64,000 nt of DNA from Aureispira sp. CCB-E (GTDB lineage Bacteria > Bacteroidota > Bacteroidia > Chitinophagales > Saprospiraceae): positions 4,898,001 through 4,962,000 of the forward strand of contig NZ_CP133671.1 of the NCBI RefSeq assembly GCF_031326345.1. The letters are read 5' to 3'. Below, one piece after another: positions 10,401 through 18,699 of this stretch (its first letter is position 1; each line of letters starts with the position of its first letter). Position numbers and translations under genes: made by a program. Under the pieces are notes generated by a model. It saw only the letters and a list, made by a program, of their open reading frames with translations, ran no database searches and was not told where the DNA came from.

Positions 10401-11770
10401 GGGTGACCTCTAAAGATTTGAGAGATTACTTTGGTAAGAATAATAAACAACTTAATTTTTATCAACTAAAACAAATCTTAAAAGCTGTAGAAACTCCAGA
10501 TAGTTCAGCCCTTGCTATTGATTTTTTAATTGTAGATCAAGTAGACGAAAGTGGTTATGAAACTGCCGTTTACTATGCTGCTGTTATTGGTTCTAACTAC
10601 GAAGCTCCTATCTTTGTTCGCTTGGCAACAGAAGAAGAATTGGGAGATGTCTTGGCACCAGATATTGCCCCCAATACCATCAATTATATTACAGATGAGT
10701 TGGAAAGTCGTTATTTGTACCAATTGGTTTGGGAGCCGTTGTTGCCTTATGTACTAGATGCCAAACGGTTGCATATTTGTCCTGGAGGAATTCTCAGTAA
10801 AATTGCCTTTGGTACTTTGCGAACAAGCGATTATGACCAACGCCGTATTATGGATGATTGGTCCATTCACTACTACAGTTCACTCCGTGATTTGCTAAAC
10901 CCGCAAGTAGGCAAACTAAGCCCAGGAGTCACCAATGTGGGGCTCGTTGGAGGGGTAAAGTTTACCTTCACAGAAGAAGAAATCCAAAACTTGGCGCAAC
11001 GCAACGATATTCCTGAATTAAACTTAGAAAAAGCATTTGAAGAAAGAGAATTAAGCGAAGAGGATTTGGCTTACTCTAGAGGGGCTAGAGGTGAAGATTT
11101 TAATTACCTCCCTGGTACGTTAGAAGAAGTTAATGCGATATCCAATGTTTTTCCAGAAGGATGGGTCGTTAATTTATTAACCGATACCTTAGCCACAGAA
11201 GAAAATTTAGAAATTTTAGCAGATAACTCGCCTACCATTCTTCACATTGCCACACATGGTTACTTCTTTCCTACCCCTACCTCCGATGAAGACGATGACA
11301 GTTGGCTTAACCCCAAAAAATTAGCCACATTAGAAGATAAAATTGCTAATCTGTCCAATCCCTTATTACGTTCAGGGCTAGCATTAGCAGGTATCAATCG
11401 TGTGTGGAAAGGAGGAGCAGAGATAGAAGGGCTGGACGATGGTATATTGACAGCTCTAGAGGTTGCCAATATGGACTTGTTTAATACAGATTTGGTTGTT
11501 CTATCTGCCTGTGAAACAGGACGTGGAGATATTGATAACAATGAAGGTATCATGGGCTTGCGTCGTGCTTTCAAAACTGCTGGTGCCAAGCAATTATTAA
11601 TTAGTTTGTGGAAAGTTCCAGATGCTCAAACATCCGAATTAATGCAGTTGTTTTACCAAGGGTATATCAACGGCAAATCTGCACACCAAGCTTTTGAAGA
11701 AGCACAACACACGATGCGAAAACGCTATAGAAACCCTTACTATTGGGCGGCTTTTTTATTGATTGAATAA
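7409..11770 (+). CDS. Secreted TPR-CHAT domain protein (clan CD protease fold)
   Basis: A signal peptide (MHSKLLLSLFF to SHSQ, about 21 residues) sends the protein out of the cytoplasm. Residues from about 60 to 900 are helical tetratricopeptide-type repeats, for example around ALLYYQTVNQAIK and AIYYYKTAIQKI. The C-terminal part (about 1030-1453) is a CHAT domain with the expected catalytic pair: His1283 in HIATHGYFF and Cys1368 in LSACETGRGD. CHAT domains belong to the caspase/separase superfamily, and the TPRs normally bind a partner or substrate. The 1453-residue length is within the range of large TPR-CHAT proteins. An unknown secreted protein follows after a 324-base gap, and a WD40-caspase gene lies 3 kb downstream. 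Protease activity is inferred from the intact dyad; substrate and trigger are unknown. Confidence 0.85.
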   Translation: MHSKLLLSLFFCLVVQYSHSQVSPQALTKAQQELSEAQTLYSKEHIEYGKAALNLALLYYQDENNQDEARIWAAIGLRIIRKEKGSKSNLYLESLAQLSEHQARLIDADLTLEELEKANKKLSVSYVKALLQRAKIYLLDQESGDAYEYAYQAYKILPKLPKEKRTPIYQNMSEYLPTDIIAFIEQQLQVQEAFSPPIDSIELADKITAFADIIIHSDIRYFEYMYIDTAYTWLADALDIYEAKLGKKHPKYKKAFATFNPKMKKFYLLEKDIMDRIKRHETASDTFITDLRPFLQLADDATFIYYDSDRIFKLVLKDLETHHGGKKGQYYIIVKAIQDTWDLTNEEKKIAIQESIVKQIEVEFGKSEQYVGALIQLANLEALDGSDKNALKLYQKAFNLLDELAIELPIDRSPTLFEQYIKKVVHPWKIYVIQERNLRVMKSVYGQNSKEYIGAMFQAAWYYLKEYDFGRDGENLLFKGIRKLDTSNYYVATPWLDSLFKSDPAGISYTLIAYLPKTYPIEPLKELLRAPLDSIAKEFTNYSVEYNNALELIADGYFYSKSDPGHPREAFLAYKRILDTYSNLEGKSYEYEVLVRRIIGNLEQYDPWTPEESAFFFEEELKILKQDQGIGFDYLKYLKKYADWHYKNERLVSAESYYRSLINYYEERPKQKKTILTIIEASYNLARIYRKTGRLNKAALLYYQTVNQAIKEREFVFIAKCLDDLGLIAYQKGKPEIAMKSFDNAMSALATAEIYNPSLSRYENFDMALLYIKIQRHIGRIHLNNGYIELAESYYNDIKAFENDKRTPVSFQKDISLQSDLAYLAELKGDTAQAIYYYKTAIQKIRDRDELANLNLAFAQFYENLEQDSMAAIYYKDALQIDLKRLEANYNNLAEKERLLFLNPISKRLNSFFNFALPRKDSTLTLAAFNAHLTVKGLALETSTNLQSICNETENTVLKKKCHEMQALRKVLARSTSLPLDKQNDISAQIVDLEKEIGVTSKDLRDYFGKNNKQLNFYQLKQILKAVETPDSSALAIDFLIVDQVDESGYETAVYYAAVIGSNYEAPIFVRLATEEELGDVLAPDIAPNTINYITDELESRYLYQLVWEPLLPYVLDAKRLHICPGGILSKIAFGTLRTSDYDQRRIMDDWSIHYYSSLRDLLNPQVGKLSPGVTNVGLVGGVKFTFTEEEIQNLAQRNDIPELNLEKAFEERELSEEDLAYSRGARGEDFNYLPGTLEEVNAISNVFPEGWVVNLLTDTLATEENLEILADNSPTILHIATHGYFFPTPTSDEDDDSWLNPKKLATLEDKIANLSNPLLRSGLALAGINRVWKGGAEIEGLDDGILTALEVANMDLFNTDLVVLSACETGRGDIDNNEGIMGLRRAFKTAGAKQLLISLWKVPDAQTSELMQLFYQGYINGKSAHQAFEEAQHTMRKRYRNPYYWAAFLLIE

Positions 11771-12094
11771 ACAACACTAATAATGAATAGCGTTCTGTTA
11801 TTTCTTTTGTAATAATCATCAATAAGTAAGTGGGTATAAAAAATTATAGGCAAAAAATAGCCTTATTTTTAGTGCTAATCGAAGAGGAAAAGGTTTTAAC
11901 GAGCTAAAGCAAATTTTTCCGATGAAGAGTAGTGCAAAAAGAAGGTTGTTTAGCTGCGCTGCTACTTCGTGGTTTATAGAATTTTTTCTGAACGATTACT
12001 TATCTATCCAAATAATAACCTATTGACCTGTTTATTACAGCGTATTTAACGGAACTGCAATACAAAAGAACCTTTTAACAAAAAACTTAAAACT
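11771..12094. other. Intergenic region carrying one dispersed-repeat copy
   Basis: No gene is visible. The interval holds one copy of the short dispersed repeat (11948-11974) and a weak hairpin near 11848-11875 (AGGC / GCCT followed by TTATTTTT) that might end the CHAT transcript. Confidence 0.5.
11948..11974 (+). repeat. Dispersed short repeat, copy A
   Basis: It contains the 20-base core GCTGCGCTGCTACTTCGTGG preceded by TTTA. Related copies occur near 23.5 kb, 57.7 kb and 58.1 kb, always between genes. Confidence 0.75.
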
Positions 12095-14128
12095 ATGGTA
12101 AACAAGGCATACTTGAAACTCCTTTTCTCTCTATTAATCATTGGAACGCTTGGCAAATCTGTTCGAGCCCAAGCAATTCACGATGCATTCAAACTGCACG
12201 AATTTGTAGATTATGACACTTATGGTCTATATGATTTAGAAGATGTAGAGACTTTTTACGAAATTTTAGCTCGAAACTTTAGTACGGTTCAATCAGGACT
12301 AACGTACGATGAGATTGTCGATGCGTATCGTGACAATCCTTTTATTGCCCCCATGCTAACAGATCTTTTGGGAGGCGATGTTGTCTTTAGTGGAAAAACG
12401 GGACAACGTGCTATTGGAGACCTAGCTAGCGCAAGCACAGGCTTAGGCTTGCCAGGCTCTACATTCTTAATGGGCTTAACAGATTTTTTGGTCAAACGCA
12501 CCAAGCAAGAATTGTCCATTGCATTCTTTAGAGATTTTCAAAAAATCGTACAGCGTTCGGAAGAAATGCAGTTTTTGTTTCCTACGACAACCAAAGTACT
12601 TCTTAAAATTGATGAAAACATCTATCAGTTCAAAGCTTTTTGGGAAGTCCTAAGAGAAAGCTTTCTTGCAGACTTGGAAGATTTGGTCTATAATCTCGAA
12701 GATTATGTTCAACAATCTTCTAGAATTAAAAACACTGTTGTTCGACATATGATGAGTGACTTTTTTAAAGTTATTGAGTTATTTTATGATAAAACAACTC
12801 CTTCTGATATTATTAATTACTTAGCTGATGATGCTTACTTGCATACGATAACGCCCGAAGTCGATAGCTCCAAATTTGTTCCTGTCTTACAAAGCAGTTT
12901 GCAAGTTTTGGGCTTGCTTTCTAAATCTCTTGAAAACAAAGACGACAATGGGTATTGGGTAGAACCCGAAAAGGTTACTAAAATGTTGCAAAACCCAATT
13001 ATCACCACACTTTATCTAGGGCTAATTTATCAACAAGGTAAAGATATTCAAATGGGTGAAAAAACATTTGCGGAATATCTAGCACCTTTGAGCGTTCGTG
13101 AAAATGCGCCGCGTGTTCGTAGATTGCTCAATACTTTCAAAGCTTTTTTGGACAAAACCAAAGCCTTAGAGCGTTTGGCTAAAGATATGCGTCGCAAAGC
13201 TAATGATCGCCGAAGAGATAGAAATGCTGCACCGATGACAGATGCAGACAAAGAACTTGAGTATGATGAATATTATGATTTCACTCAAAATATTTGTGAT
13301 TTGTTGTTGTATACGTATGAGTTTAAAAAAGAGATTTTGGGCGCAACCAGTAAAGAAGATAGTATTGTTTATCGTTATATGACCATAGTTGGTGACATCA
13401 ATGGAATGGCTTTGGAAGTTCGTAAAAAACATTATACCTCTGCTTTAATTAATACCTTATTTATCATAGAAAAATTATTGCCCGAAGGTCAGTTTGCTTG
13501 CGAACGTCAAGTCATGCTAAAATATGGAACATTCATTGCTACGGCTGTAAAGGCTAAAACAGCAGAAGAAGTTTCGGATGTTATTTCTGCTTTTGCATTG
13601 CCTCCAGGTGGTTCAGCCATTAAAAAGTATTCTAAATTTAGTATTGCCCTTAATGCCTATGTCGGACTATCTGCTGGTCAAGAAATTTTAGATAATGTAG
13701 GCGCAAATCCATACTATGCAGTAGCCACTCCAATTGGGGTAACATTCAACTGGGGGTTCAAAAACTATGGTTCTATCAGTCTTTTAGCTTCTGTCTTAGA
13801 TATTGGTGCTTTAACGGCATTCCGATTTGAGGATGATAATGTCAGTGAATTGCCTGATTTAAAATTTGAAAATGTATTGGCCCCTGGTGGCTATTTGGTC
13901 TATGGTGTTCCCAAGTACCCCATTTCTATTGGCGTGGGCGCTCAATTGGGACCTAATTTAAGAACCGTTACCAATGGCAATCTACAAACTCAGACAAGTG
14001 GTTGGCGTTGGGGCGCTTTTATTGCTGTAGATATTCCTATTGTGAGCATTTACACCACCAATAAAAACTACAAGCAGTGTTGTCGAAAATGTGAAAAACA
14101 AGCTAAAAACAAACCTGTTCGTTTTTAG
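12095..14128 (+). CDS. Secreted protein of unknown function (677 residues)
   Basis: I do not recognise a family. The N-terminus is a clear signal peptide (hydrophobic core LLFSLLIIGTLG, cleavage after VRAQ at about residue 26). The middle is long and helical, with an acidic start and a strongly basic patch (RRKANDRRRDRN) near residue 370. The last about 170 residues look like alternating strands typical of an outer-membrane or beta-sandwich region (GVTFNWGFKNYGSISLLAS, YPISIGVGAQLG). The protein ends in a short Cys/Lys-rich tail (QCCRKCEKQAKNK). It sits between the TPR-CHAT protease and the RDD/WD40-caspase genes on the same strand, so it could be a partner or substrate of one of these proteases; that is inference from position only. 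A strong terminator follows it. Confidence 0.75.
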   Translation: MVNKAYLKLLFSLLIIGTLGKSVRAQAIHDAFKLHEFVDYDTYGLYDLEDVETFYEILARNFSTVQSGLTYDEIVDAYRDNPFIAPMLTDLLGGDVVFSGKTGQRAIGDLASASTGLGLPGSTFLMGLTDFLVKRTKQELSIAFFRDFQKIVQRSEEMQFLFPTTTKVLLKIDENIYQFKAFWEVLRESFLADLEDLVYNLEDYVQQSSRIKNTVVRHMMSDFFKVIELFYDKTTPSDIINYLADDAYLHTITPEVDSSKFVPVLQSSLQVLGLLSKSLENKDDNGYWVEPEKVTKMLQNPIITTLYLGLIYQQGKDIQMGEKTFAEYLAPLSVRENAPRVRRLLNTFKAFLDKTKALERLAKDMRRKANDRRRDRNAAPMTDADKELEYDEYYDFTQNICDLLLYTYEFKKEILGATSKEDSIVYRYMTIVGDINGMALEVRKKHYTSALINTLFIIEKLLPEGQFACERQVMLKYGTFIATAVKAKTAEEVSDVISAFALPPGGSAIKKYSKFSIALNAYVGLSAGQEILDNVGANPYYAVATPIGVTFNWGFKNYGSISLLASVLDIGALTAFRFEDDNVSELPDLKFENVLAPGGYLVYGVPKYPISIGVGAQLGPNLRTVTNGNLQTQTSGWRWGAFIAVDIPIVSIYTTNKNYKQCCRKCEKQAKNKPVRF

Positions 14129-14242
14129 GCTCTTTACCTATTTTTTGCCCCTTTTTAGGCATTTGATAGAAGGTAGCTTTTTTACTTTTCTAAAGTATTA
14201 AAATACAATTAACTTATTTTTTGTAGAATTCTATTAATTTTG

Positions 14243-14290
14243 AGTCGTATATCATTTGTTTTTAACAAAGGTATACGACTTATTTTTTTA
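14243..14290 (+). terminator. Strong terminator (or attenuator) directly before the RDD gene
   Basis: Arm 14243-14253 pairs with 14270-14280 (AGTCGTATATC with GGTATACGACT, one wobble). An inner TTTGTT/AACAAA stem (14255-14260 with 14264-14269) closes on a TTT loop, with A14254 bulged. TATTTTTTTA follows. The T-tract ends only 5 bases before the ATG of the next gene, so it ends the 677-residue gene or controls entry into the RDD operon. Confidence 0.8.
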
Positions 14291-14295
14291 GACTA

Positions 14296-14916
14296 ATGAA
14301 AAACAAAATAGTATTGATGAATCAAACATCTTCCAATACCCCTGTAGTTTATGCTACTTTTCTACAACGTATGTATGCTTTTATCGTTGATTGCTTAGTA
14401 TTTATCCCCTTAAACATATTAAATAACTTAAATACCATCTCATTTAAAGTACTCAGCTTAAGTATTCTAATTACTGTTATTTGGTGGATTTACAAACCTG
14501 TCATGGAATGGAAATACGGCGCAACTTTAGGCAAAATGGCTCTTAAAATCCGTGTTGTAGATGAAAATTTTGAAGCACTTTCTTTTAACCAAGCAGCCTT
14601 GCGATTTCTGCCTTATTTTGCGGTAAGTTTGAGTTTACTTTTTTCTACATTTGCGCTGTTTAATATCGATGGTTTTTATGCTGCACATACATTAGAAGAG
14701 TTTCAAAATTTAGAACAAACCTCTAATATAGGTAGAGATGCAACTATACAGATGACTACCTTTTTCTTTATCTTCTCTTGTTCTGCTATCTTATTAGACG
14801 AAAAAAAACAGGCCATACACGATCGTTTTAGTCGTACTTATTGTGTACTGGCTCAATCTCTTCCGTTTTCAAAAAATTCAAACGACCAAGATGCTGATAC
14901 TTTAGATTATAACTAA
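14296..14916 (+). CDS. RDD family integral membrane protein
   Basis: This is a membrane protein with hydrophobic segments around residues 28-45, 50-66, 97-120 and 150-165. The first carries the Arg and Asp of the RDD motif (FLQRMYAFIVDCLVF, Arg25 and Asp32). A second family signature, GATLGKMALKIRVVDE, follows at about residue 76, and a closing HDRFSRTYCV lies near 175. RDD proteins are small inner-membrane proteins, some linked to ion transport, mostly of unknown role. The start at 14296 gives the longest form. A second ATG at 14317 (MNQTSS) is an alternative and would leave more room after the upstream terminator. The stop is 4 bases before the WD40-caspase gene, so the two are almost certainly co-transcribed. 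Confidence 0.85.
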   Translation: MKNKIVLMNQTSSNTPVVYATFLQRMYAFIVDCLVFIPLNILNNLNTISFKVLSLSILITVIWWIYKPVMEWKYGATLGKMALKIRVVDENFEALSFNQAALRFLPYFAVSLSLLFSTFALFNIDGFYAAHTLEEFQNLEQTSNIGRDATIQMTTFFFIFSCSAILLDEKKQAIHDRFSRTYCVLAQSLPFSKNSNDQDADTLDYN

Positions 14917-14920
14917 ATAA

Positions 14921-17900
14921 ATGAAACACTCCATTATATTCCTTGTTCTTTTTGTTATTTCCTTCTTGCTAAACCCATCTCCCACGCATGCCCAAAAAGT
15001 AGAGTTACGCTTTCAAAAAGGACATCACGAACCAATTGTTACCATTGCCATAAGTTCTGATGGTAAGACATTAGCTACTGGGGGAACTGATATGTCCATT
15101 CGCTTTAGGGATTTAGACTCAGGTATTGAGTCCAATACTTTTCGTGCTAAACAATGGAATTTGTTAGGAGAAAACGCCCGAATTTCAAAACTAGAGTTTT
15201 CCAAAGACAATCAATATCTGCTCTGTTTTGTTCGTTCAGAAGTGGTAGATCAGCTTTTACTTTTGCGGGTTTCGGATCATAAAATTTTATTAGAGTCATT
15301 TCAAGATGGCGATGATCGACACTTGGCTGGAGGCTTTTTTTCTCCTGATGGAAAATCGGTTGTTTTCTGTGAAGGGGTTAATGGGCAACAATTGATTTAT
15401 TATAACCTTCAAAGTCTTCAAGCTCAATCTACCCCCTACTATAACTTAAACAAATCCTTCTCAAAAGCCCATCGCCAAGAACATTGGACATCGTTTAAGT
15501 ATGGCGTTTATCATACCCCTAACCAGCAAACTACCTTAAGCATGGGGTTGGACTGGGGAGAAGGTCTAGATGAAAACACCGAAGCGGGAGAGGTTGTTTT
15601 TTTATTGGATGCTCGTACTGGTCTGCCTCAAAAACGCATTCCATTGCCCGCTATAAAAGGTGGACGGGTTTATGCTGCCATTCCAGATAAAAATAATACA
15701 TTTTTTTATACCATTCCTGAAAATGGATTAGATTGGAACAAAGTTTATTGGCGAAAATACAGCTTAGAAACAGGAGAGTTAGTCGATAGTATGGGTACAT
15801 TACTAAAGGAACAAGAAAATGTGGTCATGAACCATTGTATGACTCCTCATGGGCAGTTTGTTTATAGTTATTATGATTCTATTTATGTGTGTACTCCTGG
15901 AGAAATTCTGATTCAACAGACGTGGTCTGCCAAAGATGTTCGAGGCAATACCTCTCCAGAACGGATACAACATTTGGGCGACATTACCGCTATCACAAGT
16001 AGTGCTGATGGGAATAGTGTCTTTGTTGCATTTGCAGGCAATAACTCGGCAAGAGGTGGAAGCCACTTTACCCAATTTCAAGGTGACTTTGAGCCAGACA
16101 TTATTACCATACGCCAAATAGATTTATCAACAGGATTCGTATTGAGAGAATATGCTTCTCTTGGAAAAACGATCAATGCGCTTTCTTTTGATCCCAAAGG
16201 CAAAAGTTTGTGGATGGTCGAAAATGAGTCCTCTTATATACCCAACAAACATTCTCTTCTCAATGTATGGAAATTTAGAGAAGTGGGCAATTTACCCACC
16301 ACAACGCTGGCATCGGATGAGGTCAAACAGTTGATTTTTTCACCAAATCGACAAAGCTGTTTTATCAATTATTATTGGTTTCATGGAGCAGGTATTGTTC
16401 AAACTAATGATTATAGTTATCAAGACATCGTGACACTTCGTCAAAAAAGCAAAGCGCAACCATTATTTAGTTTAGGGCTTTCAGAAAAAACATTTGATTA
16501 TGTAGATAAATCTGTTGTCATTAATCAAAATCATACCGCAGCGATTGATGAGGATTTTAACTTGTACCAAATTAGTCAGCAAAATATCAACAACAATCAT
16601 TATATAGGACAATTAAAAATGCCTAATCCAAAAGAGGAACACAAGCCCAATGTTCACTTTATGAATGCGGGCAAGGAGGTTGCCTTGTTAGAAGTTGGTA
16701 AAATCAAAAATTATGAAAAAGTAACTGCCAACAATGCTTTGCATTTTTATGATGTTAATACAGGTAAGAAAACAGGGAAATTAGATCTAGGCGCTATGTT
16801 TTGGGATTTTGGGGAGCGCAACGCAACTGCTACTAATGCCCAAGCAACACTCTTTGCCATTGCCGCAAAAGAAGAATACAAAAGTCGAACGGAGACCGTT
16901 GCTAGTATTTACATTGTTGATGCTGTCAAACATACGATAAAAACCAAAATTCCGCTGGTTGTGGACAATTGTTTTCATTGGCAAATGGATTCTGAAACAT
17001 CTCAAAAAATCTGTGCTCCTGTTCATGTTTCTGCCTTGGCTTTTAGCCCTAATTCAAAGTATTTGGTTGGCGGTTGGGGCAATCATCAGGTTCGAATCTG
17101 GGAAGTTTCATCAGGAAAACTCTTGCATCGCTTGGAAGGACATTCTAGCTTGATTACTGCCATTAGTTTCCATCCGAACAAAGCCATAATGGCTACTGCT
17201 GGTCAAGATGCGCAAATTATTTTTTGGGATACTAAATCTTGGTCTATTTTGGCAAAAATGATTTTGGTTGACCAAAACGATTATATTTTATATACCGAAG
17301 ATGGCTATTATATGGCAACTCAAAAGGCATTGGATTGGGTAGCCTTCAAAAAAGAACAACAACTCTTTAACTTTGAGCAATTTGACTTAAAATTCAATCG
17401 CCCTGATATTTTAATGGATTCTCTAGGACTAGCGAGTTCTATTTTAAATCGTATGCTGCAAAAAGCCTACAACAAACGTTTGGAAAAAATGGGCTATACT
17501 CCTGATATGCTGGATGATCAATTTCATGTTCCGTCCTTGTCCATAATGGATCCGCTGCCTTTTGAAGTCAAAAAAAGCTATCTTGAATTTGATGTAGCTC
17601 TAGAAGACACACAAGAAACGTTGAATCGTTTGAATGTCTATGTCAACGATGTTCCTGTTTATGGCTTATTGGGCAAAGATTTATCCAACGGAAATCCAAA
17701 TCAACAAACAGCAAAAATCCAACTTCAACTTTCGCAAGGCTTAAATGAAATCACCTTATCTGTAACCAATAAAAAAGGAGCAGAAAGTTTAAAAAGAAAA
17801 AAAGTAGTCGCTTATAACCAACCCACTAAACAAGCCGTAGAGTTGTATGTCTTTGCCGTAGGAGTTTCTAACTATGCCGATAGTAGTAGAAACTTAACCT

Positions 17901-18664
17901 TTGCCAGCAAAGATGCACAAGACATTGCAACCACATTTTCCAATCAAACAACATTTTACCAACAAATTCATACCCATTATATCAGCAATGAAAAAGCCAC
18001 TTTAAAATATGTCCTTCAACAATTAGAACTCCTCCAAAACACAACTGTGGACGATGAAATCATCTTATATTTTTCTTGTCATGGCTTGTTGGACGATCAA
18101 CTCAATTATTATCTGGCTATGCACGATACCAATTTCGAGCAACCTCAATATGGCGGGCTTGCCTATCAAACCTTAGAAAGTATATTGGCTCAAATTCCTG
18201 CTCGCAAACGCTTACTATTTATCGATGCTTGCCATTCTGGTGAGATAGACAAGTCAGAAGTTGAACAGTTAGCACAAACAACATTGCCTCACGAAGCAGT
18301 TCAAGCTTATCCCAAAAGTGGCGATTATACCCTCCATCCTAAAATGGGGCTTAATAATTCATTTGCCTATATGCAAACCTTATTTTCTAATGTTACCAAA
18401 GGTACTGGAACAACGATTATCTCGGCAGCTGGCGGGATGGAATTTGCTTTGGAATCTAAGGAATGGAACAACAGTGCTTTTGCTTATTCTGTATTAGAAG
18501 GCTTGCAGTCTCAAAAAGCAGACTTAGATCAAGATGGCTTGGTAAAAATTTCAGAATTACAACAATATGTCACCTTTAACGTACATCAATTGACAGATGG
18601 TCAACAAGTGCCTACCACAAGGCATATTAATAGAAGCAATGATTTTTTTATCTTTAGGTATTAA
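14921..18664 (+). CDS. Secreted WD40-repeat protein with C-terminal caspase (peptidase C14) domain
   Basis: A signal peptide (to THAQ, about residue 25) is followed by WD40-type repeats. Clear ones lie at about 35-68 (GHHEPIVTIAISSDGKTLA) and 700-785 (HVSALAFSPNSKYLVGG; GHSSLITAISFHPNK), with less regular beta-propeller sequence between. After a beta-rich linker (about 860-960) comes a caspase-like domain (about 970-1247) with the catalytic pair His1054 in FSCHGLLDD and Cys1104 in IDACHSGEID. Metacaspase-like C14 enzymes cleave after basic residues; this one is predicted to act outside the cytoplasm, with the propeller recognising a partner. It is linked to the RDD gene upstream (4 bases) and the acyltransferase gene downstream (35 bases). 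An EF-hand-like DLDQDGLVKI lies near the end, which could mean calcium binding. Confidence 0.88.
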   Translation: MKHSIIFLVLFVISFLLNPSPTHAQKVELRFQKGHHEPIVTIAISSDGKTLATGGTDMSIRFRDLDSGIESNTFRAKQWNLLGENARISKLEFSKDNQYLLCFVRSEVVDQLLLLRVSDHKILLESFQDGDDRHLAGGFFSPDGKSVVFCEGVNGQQLIYYNLQSLQAQSTPYYNLNKSFSKAHRQEHWTSFKYGVYHTPNQQTTLSMGLDWGEGLDENTEAGEVVFLLDARTGLPQKRIPLPAIKGGRVYAAIPDKNNTFFYTIPENGLDWNKVYWRKYSLETGELVDSMGTLLKEQENVVMNHCMTPHGQFVYSYYDSIYVCTPGEILIQQTWSAKDVRGNTSPERIQHLGDITAITSSADGNSVFVAFAGNNSARGGSHFTQFQGDFEPDIITIRQIDLSTGFVLREYASLGKTINALSFDPKGKSLWMVENESSYIPNKHSLLNVWKFREVGNLPTTTLASDEVKQLIFSPNRQSCFINYYWFHGAGIVQTNDYSYQDIVTLRQKSKAQPLFSLGLSEKTFDYVDKSVVINQNHTAAIDEDFNLYQISQQNINNNHYIGQLKMPNPKEEHKPNVHFMNAGKEVALLEVGKIKNYEKVTANNALHFYDVNTGKKTGKLDLGAMFWDFGERNATATNAQATLFAIAAKEEYKSRTETVASIYIVDAVKHTIKTKIPLVVDNCFHWQMDSETSQKICAPVHVSALAFSPNSKYLVGGWGNHQVRIWEVSSGKLLHRLEGHSSLITAISFHPNKAIMATAGQDAQIIFWDTKSWSILAKMILVDQNDYILYTEDGYYMATQKALDWVAFKKEQQLFNFEQFDLKFNRPDILMDSLGLASSILNRMLQKAYNKRLEKMGYTPDMLDDQFHVPSLSIMDPLPFEVKKSYLEFDVALEDTQETLNRLNVYVNDVPVYGLLGKDLSNGNPNQQTAKIQLQLSQGLNEITLSVTNKKGAESLKRKKVVAYNQPTKQAVELYVFAVGVSNYADSSRNLTFASKDAQDIATTFSNQTTFYQQIHTHYISNEKATLKYVLQQLELLQNTTVDDEIILYFSCHGLLDDQLNYYLAMHDTNFEQPQYGGLAYQTLESILAQIPARKRLLFIDACHSGEIDKSEVEQLAQTTLPHEAVQAYPKSGDYTLHPKMGLNNSFAYMQTLFSNVTKGTGTTIISAAGGMEFALESKEWNNSAFAYSVLEGLQSQKADLDQDGLVKISELQQYVTFNVHQLTDGQQVPTTRHINRSNDFFIFRY

Positions 18665-18699
18665 CTTAACTACTCTTCTCAACAATAATCTAGCACATT

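Noticed and set aside
7409-18664. Intracellular CHAT/caspase immune system
   Set aside because: Both proteins have signal peptides, so a cytoplasmic anti-phage role is unlikely; no nucleotide sensor or gasdermin-like partner is seen.
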